A DNA stretch of 64,000 nucleotides from Datnioides undecimradiatus (taxonomy: Eukaryota > Chordata > Actinopteri > Lobotiformes > Datnioididae), in NCBI GenBank assembly GCA_008933995.1, contig WARS01000046.1, forward strand, positions 10,926,526 through 10,990,525, written 5' to 3'. The notes below the pieces were generated by a model that did not search any database, was not told where the DNA came from, and worked only from the letters and a program-made list of their open reading frames with translations. The translations under genes were made by a program, and so were the position numbers. Shown piece by piece: positions 13,416 to 27,741 of this stretch. Every line of letters starts with the position of its first letter. The stretch's first letter is position 1.

Positions 13416-16400
13416 AAAATGGTGTCTCCAGACTGGGACGTTTCACTGAGGGGTTAAAAAAGAGACCTCACCATCCCATCAGCAGTTCTTAGTACATCCA
13501 CTATATGCCTAAAACAGGTTCTTGGTCTTAAATCAAATATTTTTTGCATCCTGTTTGGATGAAGCTTCTAGAGCAGAGTGACTTTAAAGCTGTACTAATA
13601 CATATTTTTATATTAACCGTGAATCAAAAGACGACCTGCAATGTAGAAGGTGTCACCCTCCTTGACAGACCCCATATAGAATTATTACCAAGGTCTGCAG
13701 TTCTCCTCAGCGCTATGAGGCTCCTTTAGTGTCTTTCAGGTTATTGGACTGGGTTCCTAAAAAGAACAGTCAACATTCAGCAGGAATGCTAACATTTTTA
13801 TGTTCCTGCCACCTTTTTGCTAATGTACCTGTATGTCTAAAGACAGTTTTGTGTTCATAGCTTGTTGCACTGCCCCGCAAACGACCAATAAATCTTTTTA
13901 TGAAGTTTTAAAGCTTCATCTACTGCACACCTGTTTTTATTTAGGGGGGGTTTGAGGAATAAATCTGCAGCTAACAATCAATAACTGATCCATGGACACA
14001 CTACTGCCTGATAGACTGGGTTCTCCTCATTACAAATACACAAAACCAACCAATTAGATCATTTCATTAAAACCAATTAACACATTTTTCTGTAAAGGGC
14101 TGCATATAGCTTTAATGCTGCTGCAGCTTTAACCCGGGCTTTTAAAGAACAACTCGTGACACAGCCCTAAATTAATCCTGTCTGCTTCTGTGTCAGGAAA
14201 AAGTGGATGCCAGACTGCTTTGCCCATTCCTAATGACACCTATCTCCACCTGTATAGGTTGTTATTGGCATCTTGGGACGCCTCGGCCCGTCTACTGTAT
14301 CTGTCGTCTGCAGCCTCCCTCTCTGTCCTGTACAATGATGAAACCCGTGCCTCAGTGGACCATCTCACCCGTCCAGATAATAGCTTTTTTTTGTCAAGAC
14401 AGAGTCTGACCTTCCTGTACTACCTATGAACAATGGTATAATATCCCAACATAATCATCATCATCATTTATCTGTCTATGTTTGGCATGTATCTAAGGCC
14501 ATGGGAAGGCTGGAATTACATTTTCAGTTAATTGATGCGTTTGTTTTGTCATTTGGACTTTCTCCCTTGTTCCTGGTTTTGAGCAATTTACTGTATTAGG
14601 CTGAAAGTTTCACTTGTCTTTCCTCAAGTGAACCTGCGGCCACTGCCTCACGCACCTAAAGAAAATTTGCAAAAACTCAGAGAGACATCGGGGCTTTGGT
14701 TCATTCCCCGCACAGATTCATTATTCAAACATGACCTTTCGTCGTCCTCCTCCTTAAAAGTGGCACCTTCATGAATTTTGTTGGACAGACAGATTGGTTG
14801 GCACCTTCAAAAATGCAAGGTGGTAGAGGTGCCACAGACAATCTTGCACTCGCCCTTTCCTCTTCACCATTATTGAGATGAATAGGATTCTGAGTGCAAT
14901 GTGGCAGGGAAGTGGGGGTGGGGGCTGGAGTGTGTGAATTGTTGGTTTTGTGTTTTTGGGCCCTTTTGACAAAAACAGAGGAGTGAGAGCGTCTGAGAGA
15001 CTGACACATAAAAGAGAGAGAGTGGCTGTATGTTTGCGTGAGTAAGTGCTTGTACGCCAGTGCCTGGATGTTTACTGAGCCTTTCATGTTCATTGCATGG
15101 TGCCTTGTCCGTGTCAGGCTTCACATACTGATCAAACTATGAGCCTGAGAGGCTCAGCTGGCTGGAGAGGACAGGGTAGGGACGTTGTACATTAAAAAAA
15201 ATAAATAAATAACTGGTCACCTCTTTCATGGCTGCTGTCCTTTAATGCCCCATGGTTTTGCACCAGGTGCGTTACCCTGAGCATGCACAGGATTTAACAC
15301 AGAACACTTCATCCCTAAAATACCCTGTATCCCCCCAGTCTGTCCCATCTTTCTCCAAAGTGCTTTCAGGCTCATAAATGTACACTTGGGACGAAAAAAG
15401 AGAAAAAGTGGCATTCCAGCGCCTGAGCTACCCATGGAGTACAATTTTATTTGCAAACAACATAATGGGTTCATGACTTCCGTGACACTATCTGTCACAT
15501 GTTCGCCCGTCTTCCCTGTTATGCTTCACCCCTGGGAGGAGATTCTGCCTTGGAAATAACCTTCAGGAGGTGTTTCATAAATGCTAAGTATAAGAAACAT
15601 GTTCTGTTATCAATAAGTCTTCTTCTCTCAGCAGTCATGATGTATTTCACATGGCAGCCACAGCGAAAACCTTCTTCGTCCTGGTGATGGAACTGAAGGC
15701 AGGAAGATGGAATTCCATCTTCTGAATGCAAACCCATTTTCAATTACACCAAAACTCCCTCGCGCGCGGCATAAGCCCGTGCGTGTTCGTGTTCTTGTAA
15801 AAGAAAGGGATTGCTCTAAAATACAATACAATCTTTGAACAAATGGAGGAAAAAAGTTACTACATCCCAAGTTGGAAAACACATTCTGCTAAGTGTAAGT
15901 GGAGCAAAATTGCTCTGTGTTTTACTTGACATCCTGATAAGCCGAGGTACGCCATTCTTTTTTATAACAGAGAAAAAAAATCTTTTTGCTCGAATGCTAT
16001 CTGAAGGTTTGAATGTTTTATGAGTGCATCAGGAGGTGTGTGCCAGTTGGGTATCCTGGCATGGATTTAATAGAGGCTGATACAGGCTGTGAATCACTTT
16101 AGTACACACACTGATGAAACTGAGCATTGCCAACATGTTTAAGTTGGTCCGTATTACTGTGAAATATATTCAGCTACAAGAATATTTAAAAAGCGATGAA
16201 AATCATATTTTCAAAAGATGGAATTGAAATCAGTGTTGTGATTCAAAGCAATCAGTGTGTCCCAATTAATGTGTCCTCATTCTCTCTTTCCTGAATAAAA
16301 AAACACTACCTTTGCATCACTGTTGTCACATTCAAATTAAATTGGGCAACAAAAAAAATACTCATCATTCAAACAATGCAGTCGTGACATAAGCCTCTCA

Positions 16401-19400
16401 ATGTCATTCAGTTCTGCCTCTGACTCAAAGTCTTTCTGCAATCAGCATTCAATTCACTATCACAATGCATCGACCATCTCTGTCCTGAGGCCTCCCGCTG
16501 GGGGACACGCTTGTGTTATTCATCCCAAGGTTGGTAAACACAGGCCAAAGAGATACATCCTTGGAGTAGGGGTAGAGGGGCCTTGATCATGGATGAGATG
16601 GGGTCTTGATCTCTAAATATGATATATACAGTGCATCTTCATTTTTGTTGTAGCATGACCTGTGCATATAATAGCTGACACAACTTTGTTTTGCCAATTG
16701 TGTTTTTTTGGCAATACATTTTTATTAAATTAAGTATGTATAAGCATGGGGAAGTTACTGTTATTACAATACATTTCAGTTAGTCCCTTCCAGGCTCTGG
16801 TATTGTGCATGCTCACTGACATGGCTTATTGGGACACAAAATAAAATAGCACCATCCTTAATGTTATCAGCTCCTGCTCGGTCAACTCAAAACTTAAATG
16901 TTGAATGTTAATCAATTGAACTCATCTTGCAGCTATTCAATACTCAACCTTGACCAAGTGCTGTGAAAGGCCGAAAACAAGTCGTATTCTATGCTATGAG
17001 TGAATATTACAAGAAAAAAAAAATGCTGTCAGTAAAAGTTTACAGATACATTTAGTATTGCAAATGTTTCCTCATTCTGTTTTATAACAAAACAAAGAGT
17101 CTGCAGCCATGCTAGCGGCTGTGAGCTTAACGCTGTTTTTCATTTGCCGTGTTCAACATTGGTTGGTTTAGCATTTTAACATGTCAGCGTTTGCTAACAG
17201 TTTAGCTGAGGAGAATGTATATATCCCTCCTTTAGTTGTTGACATTTCACCCAAAGGCACAAATGCCAACCCTGTAGTGGTGAATAGCTGCATGACAATC
17301 CATCCAACAGTTGCTGATATATTTCAGTCTGGACTAAAGTGGTGGACTGACCTACACACTAATACATTAGACATACGCTGCCATTCCTAAAGCAGCTTGC
17401 AGCTAAAAATCTCAAATTCAGGCAATATGACTTTCTTTCAGTTGGCGTGCAATGTAATTGCTGTATTGTGCACATTTTTACTTAACAGTCATTGAATTCA
17501 GGGCGTATACAAAGTCTGGAGAAGTCATGGCAGAAGAAAGAATGTCAGGGTCAGCTTGCACAGCTGCAGTTTTAACAAAATGTCTTTTTTGAACAGTAGT
17601 TTTCAGTGTATAGGAATGATTAAATTACAAGCTGTGGACATTCTAGACAGAACCGTAGATGAACTTACAATGCAGTGTTTTAAATTTATAATTTTCACCG
17701 AGGATGCAGTCACGAATCTGGCTGTTTAAATGCAAACAGACAGTGTGAGAGTAATGCGAGGAGACAAGAGTTTTGGGAGCATGTGGCTCAGAAGTCTGTC
17801 CCTTTAAGCCCTGTGAGATATCATACTGGGACCAGTTCCAACTGAAACTTCAAATCCATCTTTTCTCTTTGGTTTCTAATTAGCAGTTAACAGATGATGC
17901 ATCCCGGAGACAGAAGGGAGAGAGCACGTAGTGGTGTACAGCAAAGCCTCTGGTGACTGATATCAACCCCTTATGCCACCCAGTTCTTGTGATTTTGAGA
18001 TTTTTCAGGTGAGTGATTTCCCTTTTCCTTTGCACGCCTCAGATCAGGGGTTGGGCTGATCTCAGTTAAACTCTTAATAAGCCCCATTTCACGGCATGCA
18101 GCCATGAGATTAGATCTGACAGGGCAGGCGTGGGCTAGTACTGAGACTACAGATCTGCAGGCTAAGCTCTGGATTGGAAATGTTCCAAAGCTTGGTGCAG
18201 CTTGTTGGATGGAGAGCTCCTCGCTGCATGATGATACCAGGAGCCTGATTGCGAGAAATTCCACACTGCCTGTTGACCAATCCACCAGCTATACTGCACT
18301 TGAATCCAACCTTTACTGTCCTCCCAGGAGACACAGTTATAGGTGGAAGTTTTATGGAGCAGGTAACACTCGCTGCCAGATGTTGGTGGAGTTTTCAGCT
18401 GCTGACCTATGCCACCTTACCACCCGGAGGTATTCTGCCTGCATCACATGGAATGTGAGATGTTGGTTTGAGCCGCAGCAGCATATGAATCATATTCCAT
18501 AAGAAGCCAAAAATGTGTTCTCACAGCCCAGGGCGCAGGCAGGTAAACTCAGCTTGCCATATGGCTTAGGGGGGGGCTTATTAAGCTCTGAGCAGAAAAC
18601 ACATTATCCACAGTGGACCAAGGCCACGAGAGATGATTTCCATTATGAAAGCCTTTAATTCCTCAGCTGTGAGCACAGGGGGCAGGGTGGAAATGTGAAA
18701 AACCGCTTCAGGAGAGGAGCTGGCTACTTGGCTTGTGCATGGGTGGTTGGTATCTTCAAGGCCTGTCTGCTTCTGACTGGCATTAAGAGAGTGACGCAAA
18801 TTCCCTGAACACAGGTTTACAAGTAATTACATTGTTGATAATACAAATGGCTGACCATCTGACCCGAATGACTCTCTTTCCTTTTCAACTTGTGAAATTA
18901 ATACCCATGAGTTGTTTGTCACAAATACATTTTAAAAAAGGGCTCATATTGAAGCTCAAGGCCTGCAGATTAATAGTTGTGATAAGCGCTGTTAAATGAA
19001 AAAAGTGATATGATAGAAATGTTTTCAGCCCTTCTTCTTACATGGATTTTAACAGCAAACAAAAAATATTATTCATTGAATTCATAATTAAGTTTTTGTA
19101 TTTTGCAAAGTTCTCAGAGAACCACAGCAAATAAAGTATATTAATGGTCACAGGAGAACTCCTACTCCTTTTGCATATACACATAAACAGATGCACACTG
19201 GACACCCATAAATACTATTAACACCAGTTGTTATTATTAATAGCATTACTACTAATAATATAAAACAACAACAACAATAATAATAATAACAATACGTGAT
19301 CGAGAACGTATTCCATTCTGACAAGGCTTATTGTGAAAATGTGGGACAGCAGCATCAAAACCAATAACAACAATGTGTACATACTACCCCCTGGAGGTCA

Positions 19401-19438
19401 ACCATTGTAACTGCAGACACACAGAGCTGCAGTGACCC

Positions 19439-19486
<48 letters not shown>

Positions 19487-20899
19487 GCTGCAAAAACTTG
19501 TTTGACTGTGCTTGTGCTTAAATTGAAAGTTACCGAGGACATAGTTCTGCAAATATTACTTGAGGATTATATTGTTTGCAGTCTCTGTGCCAGGAAGCAC
19601 ATCTTAGCGAATGTGTATCTCTTGTTTGCGTAACCTGTAGATGTGAAGAGCTCTCAGGAGCTACATCAAATTGAATTCCTCCCTCACTTGATGTGTGAGC
19701 TCATTTAAGCTCCTCAGCTTTGCATGCCTAAGAAATACTTCATCACAACACGACGTGCCAGACATGATCCTCAATCGCCTTTTCTTTTCTCCAGAAACTT
19801 CCTGTGATGCAAGTTTCATCCAGACACTCCTAAACACAGAGGAACACGCTCATCACTCCTAAAATGCAAAAACAAACATTACGCTGGCAGCATAAGAATG
19901 AAAGAAAGAGACAGAGCGGGGTAAACAGCAGCAATAGATCTGAAGTAGGCCCACTAGCCAAGTAATAACTAAAAACTTACAGTTGTGGTATACACAGATG
20001 CATGAGATGGCATCACAAAGAAAACATCACAATATCAAAAGGTAGAGGAAGCATTTTATTTTTTATGAGTACTGAGTTGTAGAATGAATCCAATTCTTCT
20101 GAAGCCTGCTCACCTCCACAGTTTGTGTTGATGTGACTATCCTGCCTTCATGGGCATCAAAGGAGATGAAATGAGACCTGGGAGATTTCCTCTAAAGAGA
20201 TAATTAGTACTCTCCTCTTCCTCCTGAGCTTCTCACCCAGAGAGTCACTGCCGTTGCTTCGTAACCAACAAGGGAAGGGAAAAACTCTGCATGACCCTCC
20301 TCTCCAGCTATGGTGGCAAAGCATTGCCTCACTGCTTTTCTGTGTTACTGATGAATGGAAGCAGGCAAAGTCAATAACAAGGCATATTTATGCAGGTCTC
20401 TTTCTGTTGGATCTCACGCAGTCGGTGCAAGAATCCAGGATTTCCAGTGGAACAGTGGGGCGCAAACAGAGAGGCTGGGTGATGCAACAAAGGTGAGATT
20501 GACATGAAAACTCTGAGAAGCCAGCGGGAGGCTGCACACTGACAGAACACATGAGGCTCTCGCTATGGTAACCCGCCTGCATGTTACTCCTCATGTGTAA
20601 TGTAATGTTACATGCCTGGTCGGGGAAAATTTAAGATGACAGATGTGGCACCTAGAGGATGTAATCAGTCTACTAACAGTACGCAGTGAGAGTTTTAAAT
20701 TGGGAAAATGCTTTGTGATTTAAATTTTTCAAATGTTATTTCAGTAGTAGTTTATTAATCAAGTAAAATATGCAGGATATTATAAATAAATAAGGCAAAA
20801 TCTTATTATTGTGTTATGCATATAACTGTGTCCAGTCCATATGTACCCACAACACACCATAAATCCACATAAGCCAGGGTCAGAGTGCAGAGACAGTCT
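13416..20899. other. Gene-free intergenic DNA
   Basis: No gene is recognised in about 7.5 kb. The longest frame (18,104-18,502, plus, 132 codons) resembles no protein known to me and lacks flanking splice signals that would join it to another reading. AT-rich low-complexity sequence occurs at about 19,235-19,295, and a GATA microsatellite at 19,440-19,486. Confidence 0.5.
19440..19486. repeat. (GATA)n microsatellite
   Basis: About eleven and a half uninterrupted GATA units, the second such array in the gene-free left part of the window. Confidence 0.95.
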
Positions 20900-22330
20900 A
20901 TAAATAGAGGGGCAAAATACATATACAGAAAAAAATCAGTAAAAAATTACAAATTTAAATTACATGAAACCCATTAAACAACCATTCAACCTATTGCTCA
21001 TCTGTACACCAGAATATTTTAGTGTTTTGTTGAGCAATTTTATGGAAAATTAACTCTTTTAAATCAATCTCAATTTGTACAGTACAAATGAAAATAGGAA
21101 ATTGCCTACCATGTGCCAGCTCAATCAGTTTTCCTCCAGAATAGTTTTGAACAGATCACCCTCAACGGCCTGAGGAAGAAAAGCAGCTCTCAACTGTGCA
21201 ACTAAACACCTTTGGCTTCAACATAAACAAGATTTAACATATGATTCAGGGCCAAACTGTTGTTTGATGTGCCCATGCTGTGTAATTATTCCTGCAGATG
21301 CAGCTCTACAGCCTATCCACCTCTTCAAAAACTGACTCAAAGCTCTTTTGCACATGTGTAATTCCCTCCACATAAACACCTTTTTGTTTTATTAAATCTA
21401 AATCTATGAAGTCCCATAAAACATCATATAGCTAGAATTTCTGTGGTTTTAGATTCTTTTAAGCCCCATATCCCTGCTGCATAACGCAGTACAGAGACTA
21501 GGAATGCATGCTCCCAGCAGAGTCAACAAGGGAGCCGAATCCAGCCTCATGTCTTCATTTCATCAATAGAGAAAAATATTTATATGCAATAACATATTCT
21601 AAAGTGACTGAACTGAGCTGAGCAAAACTAATTTTCTGTGTACTTCCTATGCCAGACCTTTGTTGTATGCGTTTTGCTCTGATTTATTTCTAATCTCCAC
21701 TTATAACGCCACAAATGAACCACATTTAACATCTGGAGGTGAGACCCAGACTCAGCCAATAAAACTATATCATCTGCGTATAATAAAATACAGCAATTTA
21801 AAATCAGCCATGCGTGCGCCTAAATGAGTTTCCTTAATCTGGAGAGCTAAGTCATTCACAAATATTGAAAAAAAAAAAAAAAAACAGTTGGAGAGAGGTC
21901 ATGAACTTTCATTATAAGATCAGCCATCCACCCCGGCTTCCGTAAGTTTAAAGGCAAGCAAATCTCTATTTAACCAGTCAAACACCTTTTAATATTCAAC
22001 ATAACAGAGGATCTGAAATTCACATTTGTCTATTAAATTTCTAATAGCTGATATTGAAAGTATGTCTTTGATGAAATCTTGTTTCTTTCTAAATCCACTC
22101 TGCTAAACAACATTCTGTACCATTTTAAATACTGTGGGTGCCTGTTGTTCAGTAAATTAGAATACAATTTGTAAGCTGTACTACGAAGGCCGCTGTAATT
22201 AATGCTTCATCCGGGGTCACACTTCCATGGCTTTGGAACTGGTTTAATGGTGGGCTTGAATATTAACGCTTCTATTCTTGATGCCGCCTTCAGTTTTGTT
22301 CTGTCCTTTCAGTCCTACCCACCAAAGTAG
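20900..22330 (-). mobile_element. Broken LINE (non-LTR retrotransposon) reverse-transcriptase fragment
   Basis: Read on the minus strand, the stretch gives reverse-transcriptase motifs in the correct order but in different frames. A NYSGL..AYKLYSNLLNN block lies at about 22,210-22,150, KVFDWLNRDLLAFKL at about 21,990-21,945, and LLYADDIVLLAESGSHLQ at about 21,790-21,735. The catalytic YADD is encoded at 21,780-21,769. A post-RT region rich in stops continues to about 20,900. Stops and frameshifts between the motifs show a dead copy lacking the 5' endonuclease part. An 18-base poly-A interrupts it at about 21,868. The clade is not assigned. Confidence 0.8.
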
Positions 22331-22333
22331 GAC

Positions 22334-22390
22334 TAATATATGTGTCATATTACTTTGGTGAGTTCCACCAATGTAATATGACGCATATTA
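22334..22390. repeat. Long, nearly perfect inverted repeat (25-27 bp arms, 5-base loop)
   Basis: The arm at 22,334-22,360 folds back on 22,366-22,390. The pairing has one mismatch, one G-T pair and a two-base bulge, around a five-base loop. The DNA can form a tight hairpin. It lies between the LINE fragment and another dispersed repeat, so it may be the end of a small transposon. A transcribed hairpin is possible but has no direct support. Confidence 0.8.
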
Positions 22391-22449
22391 GAGAAGATGA
22401 AATTGTCTGGGAATATTCTAGTTTGTCTTTAAGTTGGCACAACTACAGT

Positions 22450-22640
22450 ACTGAGCCAACCGGTTGAGGCAGATGGCCGCCCACCCAGAGCCTGGTTCTG
22501 CTCGAGGTTTCTGCCTGTTAAATGGAAGTTATTCATTGCCATCGCTTCCAAGAGCTTGCTCACGCATGGAAATTGTTGGGTTTCTGTAAATCATAGAAAG
22601 AATATACGCAAGCACAATTCTATTCTATTCTAAGTGTCCA
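22450..22640 (+). repeat. Dispersed fish repeat fragment
   Basis: The stretch contains GAGCCTGGTTCTGCTCGAGG, TTTCTGCCTGTTAAATGG and AAGAGCTTGCTCACGCATGG, followed by TTGTTGGGTTTCTGTAAAT. From memory this block recurs widely in ray-finned fish genomes as part of a retrotransposon tail. The family name and exact ends are not assigned. It follows directly on the LINE and hairpin, making one composite repeat block at 20.9-22.65 kb. Confidence 0.55.
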
Positions 22641-23592
22641 TTGATTGGTATCAGTGTCTCCACATAAATACACTGTGTCAGCAACACAGCAGAGGGAAGA
22701 CCCCACCATCCCTGAGTCTGTGGTTGTGTGTTGAACTGCTCTTACTTTGAGCTATAAAACACACATGTATTCAAACAGTAAACAGCATGCGGATGTTTCG
22801 CATGTTCCTCTGTGCTTTAACACACAGAAGAGCAAAAGGAAATGAACAAATGGGAGGAAATACAAATGAGCTTCAAGATAAATGAAATACTTGAAATGTT
22901 AGACTAATGTTGAAGCTGATATTGGACATGTTGCTATGTTTTATGACATACACAGACAAATTTATTTTTAGGCTTATACTACAGATAGCTTAATTATGTA
23001 AAATATATATATTTGATGATACATTCAGCCTACATCAGAAAGGATACATGTCTTCTACAGGGATACAGAAATATGAGAAAAACAACAAAGTTCTTAGGCA
23101 CAATTCCACAATGACCGGTAACGTAAAAATCTGTGAATGTGTGTAAGGTGTGACATTTCTTACTTGTAATATGTGCATTTTGTTTCTTTCTAATTGTTTT
23201 GTTGACCAGTTGACACTATTACAAACTGGAGAGTCACACTTGTCCACTAGGCGGCAGGCAGGACACACATGGTAGAGATGTAACTCGCTCTAATAGCTAC
23301 TGATTGGTCTTCTAAACTGTAACAAACCACACAGTTATGCTTTACAGCGGTTCCATATATTATAACTATAAGACCTGTCGACTGATTCCGTATTTATTAT
23401 TTATGTTGATTTATTTTTTTTAGTGCAGTTTAGACTGACTAATGAATATTAACTGTTATTTACATTTAAAATATATGACTTTACTGTGATTTATTGTATA
23501 ATACATTTATAATAAATCCTGATAAAAGGCCTTTGCAGCAGTTTATCCAGGCTACGCCACGGGGGTCAAAGTTCATCAGTTCGCCTCTCAAA
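22641..23592. other. Intergenic DNA and fkbp3 upstream region
   Basis: AT-rich sequence with no recognised gene leads into the fkbp3 start. No TATA box is obvious close to the ATG, and the transcription start was not located. The last 50 bases before the ATG are more GC-rich and contain the AAATGGCGGC context around the start codon. Confidence 0.4.
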
Positions 23593-25152
23593 ATGGCGGC
23601 TGAACCCACACGGGAGTGGAGCGATGAGCAGCTCAAAAGTGATGATTTGCCCAAAAAAGACATTATAAAGTTCATTCAGGACAATGCAGCACACTCGGTA
23701 CGTCTGTCGCTTTGGTCTCTGTGTGGGTCCAGGTTGTATGTTTGAAGGCTAACGTGCTAATGCTCACTTAGAGCTGCAGCATGCTGCGCGCTTAGCTAAC
23801 GGAAGCCCCGCTAGGAAGGATGGCAGCTAGCTCTGCACCATGGAGGCTACAGCAACACAGAGTAGTGTTTACGTCACACGGTGCTGCACAGCACAGATGT
23901 CAGCCGCAGCACCTCGTCTCATCTGACCAGCAGCAGGAGCAGTTGCATTGTTTGCATTATTTCATGCTGCTGTAACCAAAACCTGTTACGGCTGTTAGCT
24001 GTGTCCCTCAAACTGCATTTTCTTTTTTCAGTTCCTCAATGAGCACAAGCTGCTGGGAAACATCAAAAATGTTGCCAAAACAGCAAAGAAAGAACAGCTG
24101 ATCCTTGCCTACAATCAGCTCTTTGAGAGCAAAGTAAGTGTTGTTACACATGGTGACGCTTCTGTGCGCTTGGTTGGCACACTCATTCAACATTGCACTT
24201 GTGTCTCTCATGCTCTGTCTGCCCTTTGCAGAGGTTCAAAGGCTCTGAACCGGTTGAAGAGGTGACCGAGCAGGTTAAAGCTGTCAAAATTGAAGGGAAG
24301 CCCAAAGAAGCCAAGCCAGAGGTTGTGGATGAGGTACTGGTGCAGGATGTTAAATTTAGATGCCGTTGTGTTGTCATTTTTTACTTTGCTCATATAGAAA
24401 ATGAATATATATGATCGCCCCTGTGTTGCGTTTTTCATAGGGTCCACCCAAGTACACCAAGGCAGTGCTGAAGAAGGGTGACAAGACAAACTTTCCAAAG
24501 AAGGGTGACACTGTGAGCTGCTGGTACACTGGTTCCTTGGAGGATGGGACTGTCTTCGACACCAATATTCCTACAGGTACTACATACCTGCACCATAAAG
24601 TGATGGATCAGTTAGAACCACATTAAACCAGTTTTTAACCCTTCTCGTGGAGTAAACAATCACTGTTGTCTCTCCGCAGCGGCAAAAAAGAAGAAGCAAG
24701 CGAAACCACTGAGCTTTAAAGTTGGCATGGGAAAGGTCATCAGAGGAGTGAGTGATGCAGATGTTTTTTTGCTCTGTGCACCCAGATGTTTCAGTTCCTA
24801 AATGTTTCTCCCCATTGCACGTCTAAAACAGCAGTGTTTTACTTTCACAGTGGGATGAGGCCCTCCTAACAATGAGCAAGGGTGAAACAGCTCGATTGGA
24901 GATCGAACCAGAGTGGGCCTACGGAAAGAAGGGGCTCCCTGATTCCAAGTATCCTTTACTTTGGTTGTCATCTAAATGTATGTGTCTGTAAAGTAATGTT
25001 CATTTTAGTTGTAGTTTTTGTTTTGTTTTTTAATCCAGGGTTGGGGTTTTTATTTTGCACTGTGTTAATGTCTTGTCCTTAACTTTGGCTTTATCAGAAT
25101 TCCACCCAATGCAAAGCTCATCTTTGAGGTTGAGCTGGTGTCTGTGGATTAA
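23593..25152 (+). CDS. fkbp3: FK506-binding protein 3 (FKBP25), nuclear peptidyl-prolyl isomerase
   Basis: A nuclear prolyl cis-trans isomerase that, from knowledge of the family, binds rapamycin/FK506, nucleic acids and chromatin factors. Seven exons join in frame: 23593-23697, 24032-24133, 24232-24333, 24441-24576, 24680-24747, 24851-24948 and 25098-25152. All have GT-AG introns, and together they give 221 residues (human 224). The N-terminal helical nucleic-acid-binding domain is visible as [14 protein letters not shown] and [16 protein letters not shown]. The FKBP fold starts at about residue 108 ([20 protein letters not shown]), with the family's [16 protein letters not shown], a basic KKKKQAK loop, [20 protein letters not shown] and the final [18 protein letters not shown]. 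An upstream in-frame ATG at 23,494 is rejected because homology starts at MAAEPT. The gene is transcribed toward fau and prpf39. Confidence 0.97.
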
Positions 25153-25411
25153 CTGACAAACGTTGGCCAGCATGCACTACATTTCAAAGATGGAGGGAAA
25201 GGAAAATACTCAGTGGGCTTTTTCGAGTTAAAAATTCAAGTTCAAATGGCATTTGGGCTGTGCTGTTCTGTTTCTGCTATGTCTCATTTACGAACGCGTT
25301 CAAAGAAATGTTTTGGCCCAGATGTGATGGCTTGTCAATAATGTACATAGGAGACACCCTGAAACCTTACTCTCTGTATTATGTTCTTTTGCATGCACAA
25401 TGTAAATGATA

Positions 25412-25417
25412 AATAAA
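25412..25417 (+). promoter_or_regulatory. fkbp3: fkbp3 polyadenylation signal
   Basis: An AATAAA lies 260 bases after the fkbp3 stop codon, giving a short 3' UTR. It is the first canonical signal downstream. Confidence 0.8.
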
Positions 25418-25439
25418 CCTGTTTCAGAGACTAACAGTA

Positions 25440-26009
25440 TGAAACTGTTCACTTTGTAATTTCCATTTCATGATTTATGAACAATAATTGTACAAGGATA
25501 TATAGTTTTGATGTCAGTTTTGTGCAGTTTATCATTCATGTGCAAGCTATTGATAGAACCGGTCCTTATTTCCCTTTAAATACAATTCAAAGTAGACTGT
25601 CTTGCATTTAAGTAAATCCATTTTAATGTTAAAAGACTGCAGCCACTTTTGTGTATTGGTCTGAGTTTTACTGGCACCACCTACGAATGTCTCACCTGTC
25701 CCTTTAGCATTAGTATGTAGCAGTGACGTCATTGAATTTAGAAACACTGTCGAAGCTAAACCAATAAGTAATCTTTTCTGTTCAGTGACAGTGATCTTGT
25801 TCAGCTCTTGAAAATGTGAAGCATCTGATTATCGAACTAAAAAGTGGAATTCTGCAATTTGGAAAAGGAACCACAACTTTCAAATTTTATAAAAAGGGAA
25901 TCAAACGTTTGTGTCAATACCCAGCAAATAGCAACTAGTTTGATGATTAAGGACACCACCTGAACTGCAGGATTCACCACACAAACTGCTGTTTTGTCCA
26001 AGCCAATTT
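25440..26009. other. Spacer between the convergent fkbp3 and fau 3' ends
   Basis: About 570 bases between the two facing polyadenylation signals. No gene, RNA or repeat is recognised. Confidence 0.6.
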
Positions 26010-26015
26010 TTTATT
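26010..26015 (-). promoter_or_regulatory. fau: fau polyadenylation signal
   Basis: An AATAAA on the minus strand (TTTATT on plus) lies about 80 bases after the fau stop codon, as expected for a ribosomal-protein gene with a short 3' UTR. Confidence 0.8.
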
Positions 26016-26093
26016 CTGTACAGCAGGATAACATTTAACTTGGCAAAAACTGATGGGGGTTGACCATGGTTCTCCGTTAGAGCATTAAAGAAC

Positions 26094-27266
<1,173 letters not shown>

Positions 27267-27741
27267 CTTGATGCTGAAGGAAAACAGGGAAGGGACAAGC
27301 GACTTGAGACATTAACAATTTAACTATAGCGGAAATCAGCCTGTGGCGTTGGATACATTTGTGACAGCAAATAGTGGCAACCTAACGCGCCACGTTACAG
27401 CCGCGTCCATGATTATGAGATAACTTTGAATACTAATCATTACCAAGTATACCCTAGCATAAAAACTGGCAAGTTGAAAATTGACGAGAAGCAGCGCGCA
27501 GGAACGTGCCGGGAGCTCAAACAGACTCTCTCTTGCTATCTTGCTAACGCTATGCTAGCTAAACTAGCCGCATGGGACACGCGTTTCCTAAAGTCGTCTA
27601 AAAACACATGAAATGTCGCGTAACTGTTCAAATTAAAGTGTCACGTGGGATACGTGATAATAGAGACAGCATATGTGCATACCAAAATGTATGGGGATTT
27701 TAAATATATTGTCTTTTTCACTTAAATTGCACAGGCCTTAC

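Noticed and set aside
18104-18502. 132-codon open frame on the plus strand
   Set aside because: No recognisable domain, no splice-linked neighbour, and overlapping open frames on both strands.
23494-23592. Upstream in-frame ATG for fkbp3
   Set aside because: The extra residues have no match to FKBP3, and the ATG at 23,593 begins the conserved MAAEPT N-terminus.
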